Positions 1 to 9,337 of a stretch of 64,000 nucleotides of DNA are shown piece after piece. The stretch is from NCBI GenBank assembly GCA_049698775.1, contig JBAVYM010000049.1:74995-138994 (forward strand), read 5' to 3'. Every line of letters begins with the position of its first letter. Within the stretch, counting starts at the first letter, position 1. The notes under the pieces are model-generated. The model saw only the letters and a list, made by a program, of their open reading frames with translations, searched no databases and was not told where the DNA came from. Made by a program: the position numbers and the translations under genes. Source of the DNA: REEB76 sp049698775. Its GTDB lineage: Bacteria; Pseudomonadota; Gammaproteobacteria; Natronospirales; REEB76.

Positions 1-5
1 GCACC

Positions 6-1103
6 ATGCGCTTCGTGCCCATGACACACGGATCCCGCCAAACCGGCCTGTCACTCATCGAGTTGATGATTGCCATGCTGGTCGGCCTGATCCTGATTGC
101 TGGCGTGCTGGCCATCTTCATCTCCAGCCGCAAGACTTACGGCGTCAACGGCGCCGTCGCGCAGATCCAGGAGAACGGCCGCTTCGCCCTGTATTTCCTC
201 AACACCTCGGCGCGCAAGGCCGGATACATGGGCTGCGCCACCAGCCCCACCACCGTCAGCTATTTGAATCCGGTCGCGGATGACCTGCCGTACAACTTCA
301 GCCAAGCCGTGTATGGATTCAGCTTCACCGGTGCGGTACCGGCGGCCTCGGAAAATCCCGCTCTGGATCCCAGCGCCGCTGATTGGACGCCCAATCTCGA
401 TGCCGCTCTGACCGGCCTGGTTCTGCCCAACACCGATGTGCTGGTGGTGCGCTTCACCCAGGGCAGTCCGGTGTACATCACCAACATCGCCACCTCCACC
501 TCCATCGTTGCCACGGTCAACTCGCTCAGCGGCGCGCCGGGTCAACCCGATCTGGCGCCTGGAAATCTGTTCCTGGCCACCAACTGCCTCAGCGCCATCG
601 TCATGCAAGCCACCACCAACACCACGGGCACCACCCTGGAATATGCGGGCAGCGGTTCACCCGGCAATACCGCCGGTGATGTATTGCCGCAATCCTTCAT
701 CGGCGCCATGGTGGTGTCACCCGTCACGCAGGTGTTCTACATCGGCCAGGGCGCCGACGGTTCTCCGTCGCTGATGCAGGCCAGCACCACAGCATCCGGC
801 GGTTTCAGCGCGCAGGAACTGGTCCCGGGCGTGGAAAACATGCGCGTGCTGTACGGCGTAGACCTCACCGGCAGCCAGGTGCCCACTCAATATGAGAATG
901 CCGAAGCCGTGGATGCCGCCGGTAACTGGCCCCAGGTCGTGAGCATCAAAATCGCGCTGCTCACGCGCAGCAATACCGCCGCCGTGCCGTTGCCTGCGGC
1001 CGCCGTGCCCTACACATTGCTGAACAGCAATATCACCGCGCCGCTGGACACCCGCATGCGGCAAACCTTCCTCACCACCATCAGTCTGCGCAACAACCCG
1101 TAA
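6..1103 (+). CDS. pilW: Type IV pilus minor pilin PilW (copy 1)
   Basis: A 365-aa PilW-family minor pilin, expected to be processed by PilD and to help prime type IV pilus assembly at the inner membrane. The N-terminus carries a class III prepilin signal: a short basic leader, Gly14, then LSLIE with Glu at +5, followed by about 20 hydrophobic residues. It closely resembles the second PilW at 9338 (shared ENGRFAL, LVPGVENM and a C-terminal TRMRQTF-like segment). It heads a pilW-pilX-pilY1-pilY2-pilE run whose upstream part (fimT/U, pilV) would lie outside the window. Another ATG 15 nt downstream cannot be excluded as the start because the upstream sequence is missing. Confidence 0.93.
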   Translation: MRFVPMTHGSRQTGLSLIELMIAMLVGLILIAGVLAIFISSRKTYGVNGAVAQIQENGRFALYFLNTSARKAGYMGCATSPTTVSYLNPVADDLPYNFSQAVYGFSFTGAVPAASENPALDPSAADWTPNLDAALTGLVLPNTDVLVVRFTQGSPVYITNIATSTSIVATVNSLSGAPGQPDLAPGNLFLATNCLSAIVMQATTNTTGTTLEYAGSGSPGNTAGDVLPQSFIGAMVVSPVTQVFYIGQGADGSPSLMQASTTASGGFSAQELVPGVENMRVLYGVDLTGSQVPTQYENAEAVDAAGNWPQVVSIKIALLTRSNTAAVPLPAAAVPYTLLNSNITAPLDTRMRQTFLTTISLRNNP

Positions 1104-1118
1104 ACCGAGGAGATTTCC

Positions 1119-1673
1119 ATGTACACACCCTCCGCCATTTCCCCACCCGCCGCGCAGCGCGGCATCGTGCTGGTGGTCGCGCTGATCCTGCTGCTGATAC
1201 TCACGCTGCTCGGCCTGGCCGCGGCGCAAAGCACCTCGCTGCAGGAACGCATGGCCGGCAACGCCCGCAACCAGGATATAGCCTTCCAGTCCGCTGAGGC
1301 CGGCCTGAGCGCCGCGGAAAGCTGCCTGAACGCGGGACTGGCGCTGTGCACAAATTTCGCCGCCGACACGGCGGGTGCTTACCAGTTTAATCAGGCGGCG
1401 CCGAACAACCCTTGGGAGACCGCCGGATTCTGGAACAGTGCCGCGAACTACTTCACGTATGACGGCGTGACCGGCGCCACTCTCAGTGGCGTGTCGGCGC
1501 AACCGGAAATCATCATCGAACAAATGCCGCCGGTCGCCGTGCCCGGCGGCAACATCGGCCAGCAGCAATTCGGCAGCGGTTCGCCCACCATTCAGCTTTA
1601 CCGCATCACCGTGCTTGGCACCGGTGGTGACAGCACGGCCACGATCATGTTGCAAGGCATCTACGGATCCTGA
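1119..1673 (+). CDS. pilX: Type IV pilus minor pilin PilX (copy 1)
   Basis: A 184-aa PilX-family protein. The leader ends in QRG (Gly15) and is followed by a hydrophobic helix and the motif TSLQERMAGNARN, which recurs almost unchanged in the second PilX at 10528. Like other PilX proteins it lacks the Glu5 found in most pilins. A clear GAGGAG ribosome-binding site lies 8 nt upstream, and the gene follows pilW by 15 nt, so the two are co-transcribed. PilX is a minor pilin that cooperates with PilV, PilW and FimU in initiating pilus assembly and in loading PilY1 at the tip. Confidence 0.92.
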   Translation: MYTPSAISPPAAQRGIVLVVALILLLILTLLGLAAAQSTSLQERMAGNARNQDIAFQSAEAGLSAAESCLNAGLALCTNFAADTAGAYQFNQAAPNNPWETAGFWNSAANYFTYDGVTGATLSGVSAQPEIIIEQMPPVAVPGGNIGQQQFGSGSPTIQLYRITVLGTGGDSTATIMLQGIYGS

Positions 1674-1717
1674 TTCACAACAATCCACGCGCACAAATCG
1701 CACTTGAGGACAGCATT

Positions 1718-4700
1718 ATGAGTATCGAACGCATTAAACACATTTGGCTAACCACCACCGGCGTGGCGGCCCTATCCTGCGTGTTGCTCGCGGGCACGAC
1801 CAGCATCGCGCTGAGCGCCGCGCCGCCCATGATCGCCATTTCCACTACGCCGTTGACGGTGATTGTGCCGACTCATCCGCAGGTGCTGTTCGCCGTCGGC
1901 AATTCCAATTCCATGGACTCAAGCGACAATATCACCGACAAGGGTAACGATCTTCTCACCAGCAATGCTCCGCAAAGCGCCATCATGACCTGGTCCGGCA
2001 ATATCAATCTTCCCTCCTCCTTGTACGGTGCTGCCTATGTCGGGCTGGAAAACTCCACCTCGCCGACGAATTACACCGTGCCCACGGGCTTCACGCCGCC
2101 CATTACCGGTGGTGCGGCCGCCAGTTCGCAGCTCTATACCGCACAGGTTGACTCCTATTCCGTTTCAGGAACGACAAGCAGCGGCAATAGCTGGAGCTGC
2201 TACGTCAATACCACTACCAGGGTGACATCGTTGGGGGGCGGCTATACAGCCTTGCCCTCACCTACTGGTACCCCGCCACACACGGCAATTGATGCTTGGC
2301 CGGGCACTTTGACCTGGGATCCAACCCAGGTTTGGTACTACAACGGTATTGATGTAGGCGGCAATAATGGTTTCACCGAGACCACCGATCCGGGACCTAT
2401 TACCATGCTGTACCGTCCCTCGGCGGAGCGCCTCGCGAGCCGCGCGGCCGTCCCCTACGGTCTGTCCGCCGTGAGCCCGGCGGCCATGCTGCTGGGCCTG
2501 AACAATGTCAGTTATCTGGTAGGTAGCGGCGGTGGCGGCGGCGCCCAGCCACGCTCCACCGGCGGCGCTCCACCGACACCACCAGCCTGCGGCCCCGGTT
2601 CGGGTCCCCCCGTCATTCCTTGCGTGCCGCCACCCACAAAATATTGCCATGAATACAAGTGGACGCCGCTCACTACCACGCCCTACACCGACACCTATAC
2701 CTATTACGGCGACAACTCGGCCAGCCGTCTCAACATCGCCAAGGCCTCCATCAGCGCGGTAATCACCAACTATGCGGGCACCACTGATTTCGGCCTGATG
2801 GATTATTCTGTGCCCACCAAGACCGGCTACTACACTTGGGCCTACTACATGAGCCCGCCCGCCGGCTTTACCTTCAGCAGCACCTATTCAGCGCCCACCG
2901 GCAGCACCCAATACGTGATGAATCCGTGCTATCTGGCGACCTCCACAGTGAGCACCGATTGCAATGCCTCGAACATCCTAGCTGAATTGTTGGCCGCCAA
3001 TCCCGGCATGACGGCCGCTCAGTTGAAGGCCGCCAGTCATAAATTCATGCTGGTTGCCAACCGCAGCGATGATCCGTCCATCAATGACGTGTTCCTGTCG
3101 AGCAGCAGCAGCAGCTTCGCCAGCAAGCCGGCGTTCCTGGAAGACGGCGCCATCACCACCAGCAACCCCCCTTGCAGCCTTCCCTCGACCAACTCGCCCT
3201 ATACGGGTTGCACACTGGGCGACTACAACGCCGGCAATGTGCAGATGACCTACAGCAACACTGCGCCCTCGGTAAGTTACAACAATTCCATGTACACCTA
3301 CCCTACCAATGCCGGTTACGTGGCCTACACGCCGCAGGTGATGTACGGCGCGCGCGGCTATTTGTGGTCTGGCACAGCGAGTGCCACTACCGGCAATCCG
3401 ATCACGCCGGTGACGGCGGCGCCTGCGGATCCCACACCAGCGCAGATCACAACCTATGTGAACACGTATTTCACGCCGTATCTGGAGCCGGAAAATAACG
3501 TGCCTTCCAGCGATACCACTGCCTATCCCACTTACAAGAATGCCATCTTCGCCTCCGCCAGCCAGTCACCCATTGCCGGCATGTTGAGCACCGCGCTCGC
3601 GACTTATGGCCCGGCGCCTGTTGGCCCCTGCCCGCCGCCACGCTACGTGATTCTCATGACCGACGGCCTGCCGACCCTGGATATGAGCGGCAAAAACTGG
3701 CCGCCGCTCGGCAGTGCCGCCGCCGTCGGCTACGGCGTCACCGCCAGCTTCAACGCAGACGGTTCGCTCAACACAACCAATGATCAGGCGCTTACCGATA
3801 CCATCACCGAACTCTCGGCGTTGAATGCGGCCGGCATCAAGACCTTTGTGGTGGGCATGGGTCCGGGTGTGAATCCGGCGCTGAATCCGCAGGCTGCCGC
3901 GGCGCTCACCGCCATGTCGGTTGCCGGAGGCACCTACGCCTTCAATCCGCCGCCCGGCGGTCCAGGCTATTTCCCCGGCTCCAGCCCCGCCCAGGTGGTC
4001 GCGGACCTGAACGCGATCTTGAATATCATCAGTGTCAGCAATGTGTCGTCGGTATCCGCCGCGGCCAACACCAGCAGCCTCAACACCGGCACTACGGTGT
4101 ATCAGGCGTCGTACAGCGGTTACAACGGCGAGTTCCGCGACTGGACCGGCGATGTGCAGGCGTTCGGCGTGAATGCCAGCACCGGCGTGGTCAGCACCAC
4201 CGCGGCCTGGTCGGCGCAGTGCCAACTGGATGCGCTGGCCACCGGCAGCGCCGCCTGTCCCAGCACCCCCGGCACCGGCGCCGGCTGGAACACGGCCCGG
4301 CTGGTCGCGACCTGGAACCCGTCCACGAATATAGGCGTGCCGTTCCGCTGGGCCGACATCAGCGCCGCGCAACAAACGGAACTGCAGCCAACGGATGCAC
4401 TTGGCTCCGACCGGCTCAACTACCTGCGCGGCGATACCGCTGAGGAAATCCACAACGGTGGCGCCGACAACTTCCGCAACCGTTCGCACATCCTGGGCGA
4501 CATCGTGGATAGCGCGCCGATCTATATCGGCGCCTCCAACGGCCCCTACTTGGCCGACCCGAGTTATCAGACCTTCGTGGCGACCACCGCCAACCGCAAG
4601 ATGCTGTACGTGGGCGCCAACGACGGCATGCTGCATGCGATTGCGCCTGCCACCGGCAATGAGCAATACGCCTTCGTCCCCAACGGCGTGTTCGGCAATC

Positions 4701-6016
4701 TCGTCAATCTCACCAGCCCCGGCTACGACACCGCCCACCAATTCTTTGTGGACGGCTCACCCTCGGCCGGTGACGTGAAATTCGCCGGCGGCACCTGGCA
4801 CACGGTGCTGACGGGCGGTTTGAACGACGGCGGCCAGAGCATCTACGCGCTGGATGTGACCACTCCGTCGGCCATCACCACCGAAACCCAGGCGGCCAAC
4901 AGTGTGCTGTGGGAGTTCAGCGATCCCACCCTGGGACTGACCTACAGCCGGCCGGTGATCGCCAAGACCAATGTGACCGGTGCGCCCGCGCCGAACACCA
5001 ACCCCAACGGCTTCCTGGAATTCTTCGGCTCGGGTTACAACAATTCCGACGGCAACAATTATCTGTACGCCGTCAATCCCGAAACCGGCAAGCTGGTGGT
5101 CAAGATCAATCTGTGCGCTGCCGTACCCGGCGCGTGCAACGCCACGGTACCCAACGGTCTGTCCAGCGTGGTCGTGGCGAACAGCGGCGGCGCGGTCGGC
5201 CAAGCGGTGGACCGCGTGTACGCGGGCGATCTGCAGGGCAATCTGTGGCGCGTGGATATTTCCAACGCCAATCCGGCGAGCTGGGTGGTCACGGTATTGT
5301 TCACGGCCTGCGGCGGAGTCTGCGCCGGCACCAATTACCAGCCCATCACGGTGACGCCGGCAGTGTCGCTGCAACCGAACTTCCCCGGCCAGACCGGCAC
5401 CATTGTGTACTTCGGCACCGGCCAGTACCTGAGCGTGGGCGATCGCAGCAATGTGCAAGCGCAATCGTTCTACGGAGTGTGGGACAACAATACCGGCAGC
5501 ACCGAGACCCGCGCCCAGTTGCAGCAACAGGTGCTGACCACCACCACTATCGGCACCACCTCGGTGCGCACCATCACCAACAACCCGGTGAACTGGGCCA
5601 CGCAGTTCGGCTGGTACATGGATCTGCCGCTGGCGGGCGAGCGCGTCATCACTGATCCGCGCCTGTACTCAGGCGAAGTGATCTTCACAACCTATGTGCC
5701 CACGCCGGGTGACTCCTGCGTCGGCGGCGGCGCCGCCTTCCTGATGGCAGTGAATTACGCCAACGGTGGCAGCTTCCCGCAACCGCAACTGGATATCAAC
5801 GGCGACGGCGTGCTGAACAGCAGCGACCAAGTGGGCGGCCTGAATCCGGTCGGCATCGGCCTGGGCGATGTGTTTGCCTCGGCGCCAGCCATCCTGTCGG
5901 CGAGCATGGGCGCCATCCAGGTCATGAAACTCACCACCCTGTCCTCGGGCACCATCATGAATGTGGGCGAGCGCGGCGGCCAGCCGGGCCAGCGTGCCTG
6001 GTGGCAGGTGCAGTGA
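1718..6016 (+). CDS. pilY1: PilY1-like pilus tip adhesin/biogenesis factor (copy 1)
   Basis: A 1432-aa exported protein. A signal peptide ends near ALSA at residue 34. An N-terminal von Willebrand A-like region begins around residue 57 and contains RYVILMTDGLPT near 642. The C-terminal PilY1 beta-propeller starts at the conserved NRSHILGDIVDS near 921. The first MIDAS-type motif reads NSNSM instead of DxSxS. An EF-hand-like loop, DINGDGVLNSSD, lies at residues 1359-1370, matching the known calcium loop region of PilY1 proteins. It is about 250 aa longer than copy 2, mostly because of an extra region near residues 140-330 rich in Gly and Pro. A GAGGAC ribosome-binding site precedes the ATG. 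It probably acts at the pilus tip in adhesion and retraction control. Confidence 0.92.
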   Translation: MSIERIKHIWLTTTGVAALSCVLLAGTTSIALSAAPPMIAISTTPLTVIVPTHPQVLFAVGNSNSMDSSDNITDKGNDLLTSNAPQSAIMTWSGNINLPSSLYGAAYVGLENSTSPTNYTVPTGFTPPITGGAAASSQLYTAQVDSYSVSGTTSSGNSWSCYVNTTTRVTSLGGGYTALPSPTGTPPHTAIDAWPGTLTWDPTQVWYYNGIDVGGNNGFTETTDPGPITMLYRPSAERLASRAAVPYGLSAVSPAAMLLGLNNVSYLVGSGGGGGAQPRSTGGAPPTPPACGPGSGPPVIPCVPPPTKYCHEYKWTPLTTTPYTDTYTYYGDNSASRLNIAKASISAVITNYAGTTDFGLMDYSVPTKTGYYTWAYYMSPPAGFTFSSTYSAPTGSTQYVMNPCYLATSTVSTDCNASNILAELLAANPGMTAAQLKAASHKFMLVANRSDDPSINDVFLSSSSSSFASKPAFLEDGAITTSNPPCSLPSTNSPYTGCTLGDYNAGNVQMTYSNTAPSVSYNNSMYTYPTNAGYVAYTPQVMYGARGYLWSGTASATTGNPITPVTAAPADPTPAQITTYVNTYFTPYLEPENNVPSSDTTAYPTYKNAIFASASQSPIAGMLSTALATYGPAPVGPCPPPRYVILMTDGLPTLDMSGKNWPPLGSAAAVGYGVTASFNADGSLNTTNDQALTDTITELSALNAAGIKTFVVGMGPGVNPALNPQAAAALTAMSVAGGTYAFNPPPGGPGYFPGSSPAQVVADLNAILNIISVSNVSSVSAAANTSSLNTGTTVYQASYSGYNGEFRDWTGDVQAFGVNASTGVVSTTAAWSAQCQLDALATGSAACPSTPGTGAGWNTARLVATWNPSTNIGVPFRWADISAAQQTELQPTDALGSDRLNYLRGDTAEEIHNGGADNFRNRSHILGDIVDSAPIYIGASNGPYLADPSYQTFVATTANRKMLYVGANDGMLHAIAPATGNEQYAFVPNGVFGNLVNLTSPGYDTAHQFFVDGSPSAGDVKFAGGTWHTVLTGGLNDGGQSIYALDVTTPSAITTETQAANSVLWEFSDPTLGLTYSRPVIAKTNVTGAPAPNTNPNGFLEFFGSGYNNSDGNNYLYAVNPETGKLVVKINLCAAVPGACNATVPNGLSSVVVANSGGAVGQAVDRVYAGDLQGNLWRVDISNANPASWVVTVLFTACGGVCAGTNYQPITVTPAVSLQPNFPGQTGTIVYFGTGQYLSVGDRSNVQAQSFYGVWDNNTGSTETRAQLQQQVLTTTTIGTTSVRTITNNPVNWATQFGWYMDLPLAGERVITDPRLYSGEVIFTTYVPTPGDSCVGGGAAFLMAVNYANGGSFPQPQLDINGDGVLNSSDQVGGLNPVGIGLGDVFASAPAILSASMGAIQVMKLTTLSSGTIMNVGERGGQPGQRAWWQVQ

Positions 6017-6060
6017 GCCTATTCGGATAAAACCAAACGCAACGTAACGAGGTGAATGTC

Positions 6061-6408
6061 ATGTCAGGAAAACGCACAGTAGTATTCATGAGTCTGGTGA
6101 CGGCCTTGGTTCTGGGTCTGGCCATGTCCCGGCCGGCCCTGGCCATGGGTGGTTACACAGCCGATCAACTCGTCACCGGCACCGTGCAGGATATTGATTA
6201 CCTGCACCACGCGATCACGGTGAATGGCCAGACTTACGCGGTTTCGCCGCAAGCGAAGTTCAGTGGCATCGCCGCCTTTTCGGTGCTGCATGTCGGCATG
6301 GCGGTCCAGTGCATCCTCGACAGTGCGGCTACGTCACAGCCCGGTGATCAGCCGGACTCGCAGACGCCGGTAATCACCGCGATTACCTGGCTGCCGACGG
6401 GCACGTAA
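6061..6408 (+). CDS. Small exported PilY2-like protein (copy 1)
   Basis: A 115-aa protein with a signal peptide ending in ALA (about residue 28 from the ATG at 6061). That ATG has AGGTG 6 nt upstream and is preferred to the GTG at 6052. The mature part contains VQDIDYLHHAITVNGQTY and VSPQAKF, which align with VDYVNHTVTVAGHVY and ISPKAAY in the protein at 14727. It sits between pilY1 and pilE, exactly where Pseudomonas pilY2 lies, and its length fits PilY2. The name rests on synteny, the signal peptide and size. Its biochemical role is unknown, with a small periplasmic beta-rich accessory to PilY1 the likely reading. Confidence 0.7.
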   Translation: MSGKRTVVFMSLVTALVLGLAMSRPALAMGGYTADQLVTGTVQDIDYLHHAITVNGQTYAVSPQAKFSGIAAFSVLHVGMAVQCILDSAATSQPGDQPDSQTPVITAITWLPTGT

Positions 6409-6423
6409 GCCAGCAGGAACGGT

Positions 6424-6852
6424 ATGTACAGCCAGCATCGAAAACTGCGTGGCTTTTCGCTCATCGAGCTGATGATCGTGGTGGCAATCATCGGCGTGAT
6501 TGCCGCCATCGCTTATCCTTCTTACGAACGCTCGGTGCTCAAGTCGCATCGCTCGGATGCCGAGAACCTGCTCACCAACGACGCCCAGATCCTGGAACGC
6601 TGCTATACCCAGAACTTTTCTTACAACGTGGCTTGTACCCCGAACTTGGCCACTTCCACGCAATATCGCTATTACACCCTGACCCGGCCACCCACTACGG
6701 TCGCGGCCACCACCTACGCCCTCACCGTCACCGCCATCGGCAATCAGATCAAAGACACCGATTGCAACAGCTTCAGCATCAATAACACCGGCCAAAAGAC
6801 CGCCCTGAATTCCGGCGGCACCGATAATTCCACTGTCTGCTGGAACCAGTGA
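6424..6852 (+). CDS. pilE: Type IV pilus minor pilin PilE (copy 1)
   Basis: A 142-aa type IV pilin. A ten-residue leader ends in Gly, followed by FSLIELMIVVAIIGVIAAIAY with Glu5, then YERSVLKSHRSDAENLL. Cysteine pairs lie in the CYTQ/ACTP region and in the C-terminal D-region (DTDCNSFSI and TVCWNQ). AGGAAC precedes the ATG. It is the last gene of the first minor-pilin cluster. The first part and the last 95 bp are nearly identical in DNA to the second pilE at 15060, while the middle (about residues 83-107) differs. The family role is a minor pilin incorporated at or near the pilus tip. Confidence 0.92.
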   Translation: MYSQHRKLRGFSLIELMIVVAIIGVIAAIAYPSYERSVLKSHRSDAENLLTNDAQILERCYTQNFSYNVACTPNLATSTQYRYYTLTRPPTTVAATTYALTVTAIGNQIKDTDCNSFSINNTGQKTALNSGGTDNSTVCWNQ

Positions 6853-7536
6853 TTTTTGCCGACAGGTAGCCCTGGACAATTCCGTTCGCACTGAACCCTT
6901 CGACCAGGCTCAGGATAGACCGGTCGAAGCGCGAACGAACCTTCAGCACGCTCGCTGCCCTGGAAGTGACCCTTCGACTTCGCTGCGCTACGCTCAGAGC
7001 CTGCCCCGGACTCGATCCGGGGGCGAACGGTAATAAATCAGGGCTTCCCCCAGTTGCGGTGTGTGACACCGCTCCTACGCAAGCGCGTAGGTTGCGGGTG
7101 AGGCGCAGCCGAACCCCAACATCTTGGTTTCGCGATCGTTGGGGTGCGCGTTGCTTACCCAAGTCAATAGACTATCAATTCTTTGCCGCGGCTAAATCCG
7201 TCGCGGTGTGTGACACCGCTCCTACGCAAGGCAACACTCCTCCCCTGTTCATTTTCCCGTAGGAGCGGTGACATTCACCGCGAATATATTCCATCGCGCC
7301 GTGCGATGGCACTCTTGCGCCTCATTTGAAAACCGAACAACCTTCGCCTGCAAGGCGAGTGGGATCTCGGGCATTTTGTTAGACGCCCTTAATCAGAACT
7401 TCCGGAGCTGACTTGAGCGCGATTACTAAGCGCCAAGTGCACTAATCGCAAACATAATCGCCCGTTCATCGCGGATTTATGCACGCCTGTCAGTGCGGGG
7501 CGCATTGATTCGTTTGAGTGTCTATATTTTGTTTGT
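6853..7536. repeat. Intergenic mosaic of dispersed palindromic repeats
   Basis: No credible gene is seen in these 684 bp between the two pilin clusters. The DNA is a patchwork of repeat types. A CTTCGAC...GTCGAAG-like unit covers about 6898-6940 and 6969-7000. A CCCGGACTCGATCCGGG palindrome is near 7005-7021. A perfect 28-bp direct repeat (GCGGTGTGTGACACCGCTCC...) lies at 7056-7083 and 7203-7230, with an inverted relative at 7259-7281. A GGGTGAGGCGCAGCC/CCCCAAC hairpin unit is around 7092-7150. About 7390-7536 holds no recognisable repeat and may contain the promoter of the second cluster, but no clear -35/-10 pair is visible. Confidence 0.75.
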
Positions 7537-8067
7537 ATGCAAAGTATCAGACACGCACGCGGTTTCACCCTGATCGAGCTTCTCATTGTGCTGGCGATAG
7601 TCAGCACTTTGACCGCCAAGCTCATACCGGCTTTCAGTCCCGCGCTCCGGGACGGCAACAACACTTCGCAGGCGAATACCATCGTGGCCGGCCTGATACT
7701 GGCCCGCAACGACGCCATAAAATTTGGCATGCCTGTGAACATTTGCGCCAGCGCGGACGGTGAAACCTGTTCCGGCACCTGGAATGACGGTTGGATGGTG
7801 TATTACACCAACCCCAAAACCGATGCAGCCACCGTGGTCCGCGTATTCCCGCCGCTGTCCGCAAACAGCACCCTGACCAGCAGCGGCGGCGATCAATTCA
7901 CGTTTAACGCTATCGGCGCAGCCAGCGCGACCAGCACCTTTACTTTGTGCGACGATCGCGGCACCGGCCATGCGCGCGAGGTGGTTCTGGTGCCGACCGG
8001 TGAAGTGGAGTCATCACGGACACCGATGGCGGATACGAATGGCGCAGCTGCAGCCAGTTGTTCATAA
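7537..8067 (+). CDS. fimT: FimT/GspH-family minor pilin
   Basis: A 176-aa pseudopilin of the GspH/FimT family. A short leader MQSIRHARG is followed by FTLIELLIVLAIVS (Glu5 present) and a GspH-type globular domain with ICASADGETCSGTWNDGWMV and a C-terminal TLCDDRG motif. It opens the second minor-pilin cluster, where Pseudomonas has fimT. FimT family members bind DNA in natural transformation in some gammaproteobacteria; whether this copy does is unknown. No Shine-Dalgarno sequence is visible. It is 170 bp from the next gene, which is also a GspH/FimT paralogue. Confidence 0.87.
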   Translation: MQSIRHARGFTLIELLIVLAIVSTLTAKLIPAFSPALRDGNNTSQANTIVAGLILARNDAIKFGMPVNICASADGETCSGTWNDGWMVYYTNPKTDAATVVRVFPPLSANSTLTSSGGDQFTFNAIGAASATSTFTLCDDRGTGHAREVVLVPTGEVESSRTPMADTNGAAAASCS

Positions 8068-8237
8068 ACCGCCCACGATAACGCGCGGTCATCTCGCTTG
8101 CATGCCGTCCGCGGCTGTTCGATCACAAGGGCGCAATTCAAATCCGGCAGACGATCCTGCCACCCTCCGTCAGCAATTTCTGCACGCTCGTCCTGGATAT
8201 GCGTGAAAATTCCCGGCGCTCATCTATAGTTTGGAAT

Positions 8238-8786
8238 ATGAAACAGCATTCCGGCTTTACCCTGATCGAATTGCTGGTGCTGGTGGCCATCATCGCCATC
8301 CTTGCAACGGTCGCGGTTCCGGATTTTGGCACCACCATCAAGAATGACCGGGATATTTCCCAGATCAACGGCCTGCTCAACAGCCTGGTATTGGCGCGCA
8401 GCGAGGCCGTCAAATCCGCGGCCGATGTCAGCATCTGTGCCGGCGCCACCACAGCCTGTGGTGGCGCGAGCTGGGCCGACGGCTGGGTCGTGTATTACAA
8501 CACCCTGCCCCTGCCGCCCGGCGTCATCAACCCGGTGATTCAGATATCGCCGCCCATCAGCGGCAACAACACCTTCACCAGCGACAGCGGCTACAGCTTC
8601 ACGTTCCAAGGCAACGGTATGCTCAAACCGCCGCTGCCCGCTGCAGCGGCGAATTTCACCTTGTGCGATTCCCGCGGCGCCATTTATGCGCGCTCCATCA
8701 ACCTGGCCCTCTATGGCCGAGCGGAAGCTGCCGCCAAAGTGGGGTATGAGGTTGACGGCGCTACCGCGCTCGTGTGCCCGCCTTGA
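8238..8786 (+). CDS. fimU: FimU/GspH-family minor pilin
   Basis: A 182-aa second GspH/FimT-family protein. The ATG at 8238 gives the leader MKQHSG followed by FTLIELLVLVAIIAILATVAV. The frame stays open to 8199, but that would add 13 residues to an already complete leader, so the shorter start is preferred. The domain shares ICAGATTACGGASWADGWVVYY and TLCDSRG with the paralogue at 7537. By position before pilV it corresponds to FimU, which belongs to the PilV-PilW-PilX-FimU priming complex. TATAGT at 8225 could be a -10 element but no matching -35 is evident. Confidence 0.87.
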   Translation: MKQHSGFTLIELLVLVAIIAILATVAVPDFGTTIKNDRDISQINGLLNSLVLARSEAVKSAADVSICAGATTACGGASWADGWVVYYNTLPLPPGVINPVIQISPPISGNNTFTSDSGYSFTFQGNGMLKPPLPAAAANFTLCDSRGAIYARSINLALYGRAEAAAKVGYEVDGATALVCPP

Positions 8787-8792
8787 GAAGGT

Positions 8793-9335
8793 ATGCAAAA
8801 CGCACACAAAACATATTCTGAAATTCCTCGCGCTTCGCAGTGCGGTGGTTTCAGCTTGCTGGAAGTGCTGATCGCACTGGTGATCCTGTCGGTGGGCTTG
8901 CTCGGCATCGCCGGCATGCTCAGCACCACCGTGAAAGGCAATGACAGCGCCTACATGCGCACCCAGGCCACGGCCCTGGCTTACAACATCATTGACCGCA
9001 TGCGCGCCAATCAGAACTCGGCGCAAAGCGGCGATTACGACATCGCCCTCGGTACGCCCGCGCCGGGCTCCAGCACCAGCTGCAACGGCGGCAGCGCAAA
9101 TTGCAGCACCACGGCGCTGGCCGATTACGACCTGAGCCAGTGGAAACAGTCGCTCGCCTCACCCACCAACGGTCTGCCCGCCGGCGACGGCAGTATCGCC
9201 ATCGCTCCGGTCGGCGGCGTGTTCATGGTGACGGTGACGGTGCAGTGGAATGACAGCCGTGCACATGACAGCCTGAAAAGTATAGGCGCACCTACCGCCA
9301 CCACCTCGAGTCTGGTGGTCAATTCGGTGTTCTAG
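8793..9335 (+). CDS. pilV: Type IV pilus minor pilin PilV
   Basis: A 180-aa PilV. A leader of 19 residues ends in CGG, followed by FSLLEVLIALVILSVGLLGIAGM, the typical PilV pattern, then a small C-terminal domain. It starts 6 nt after fimU with GAGAAGG upstream and ends 2 nt before pilW, so the three are translated together. PilV is a minor pilin of the assembly-priming complex that links the major pilin to PilY1 at the tip. No pilV partner for the first cluster is visible inside the window. Confidence 0.92.
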   Translation: MQNAHKTYSEIPRASQCGGFSLLEVLIALVILSVGLLGIAGMLSTTVKGNDSAYMRTQATALAYNIIDRMRANQNSAQSGDYDIALGTPAPGSSTSCNGGSANCSTTALADYDLSQWKQSLASPTNGLPAGDGSIAIAPVGGVFMVTVTVQWNDSRAHDSLKSIGAPTATTSSLVVNSVF

Positions 9336-9337
9336 CC

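Noticed and set aside
717..1703. Long minus-strand open frame (328 codons) over pilW/pilX
   Set aside because: It is antisense to two well-supported pilin genes, rich in Arg/Gly/His as expected of a GC-rich shadow frame, and has no family features. The same applies to similar frames at 3566-4741, 12495-13487, 15386-16393, 18194-19597 and 32580-33986.
7389..7971. Minus-strand frames upstream of and across fimT
   Set aside because: They overlap the pseudopilin gene on the opposite strand and have no ribosome-binding site or family features.
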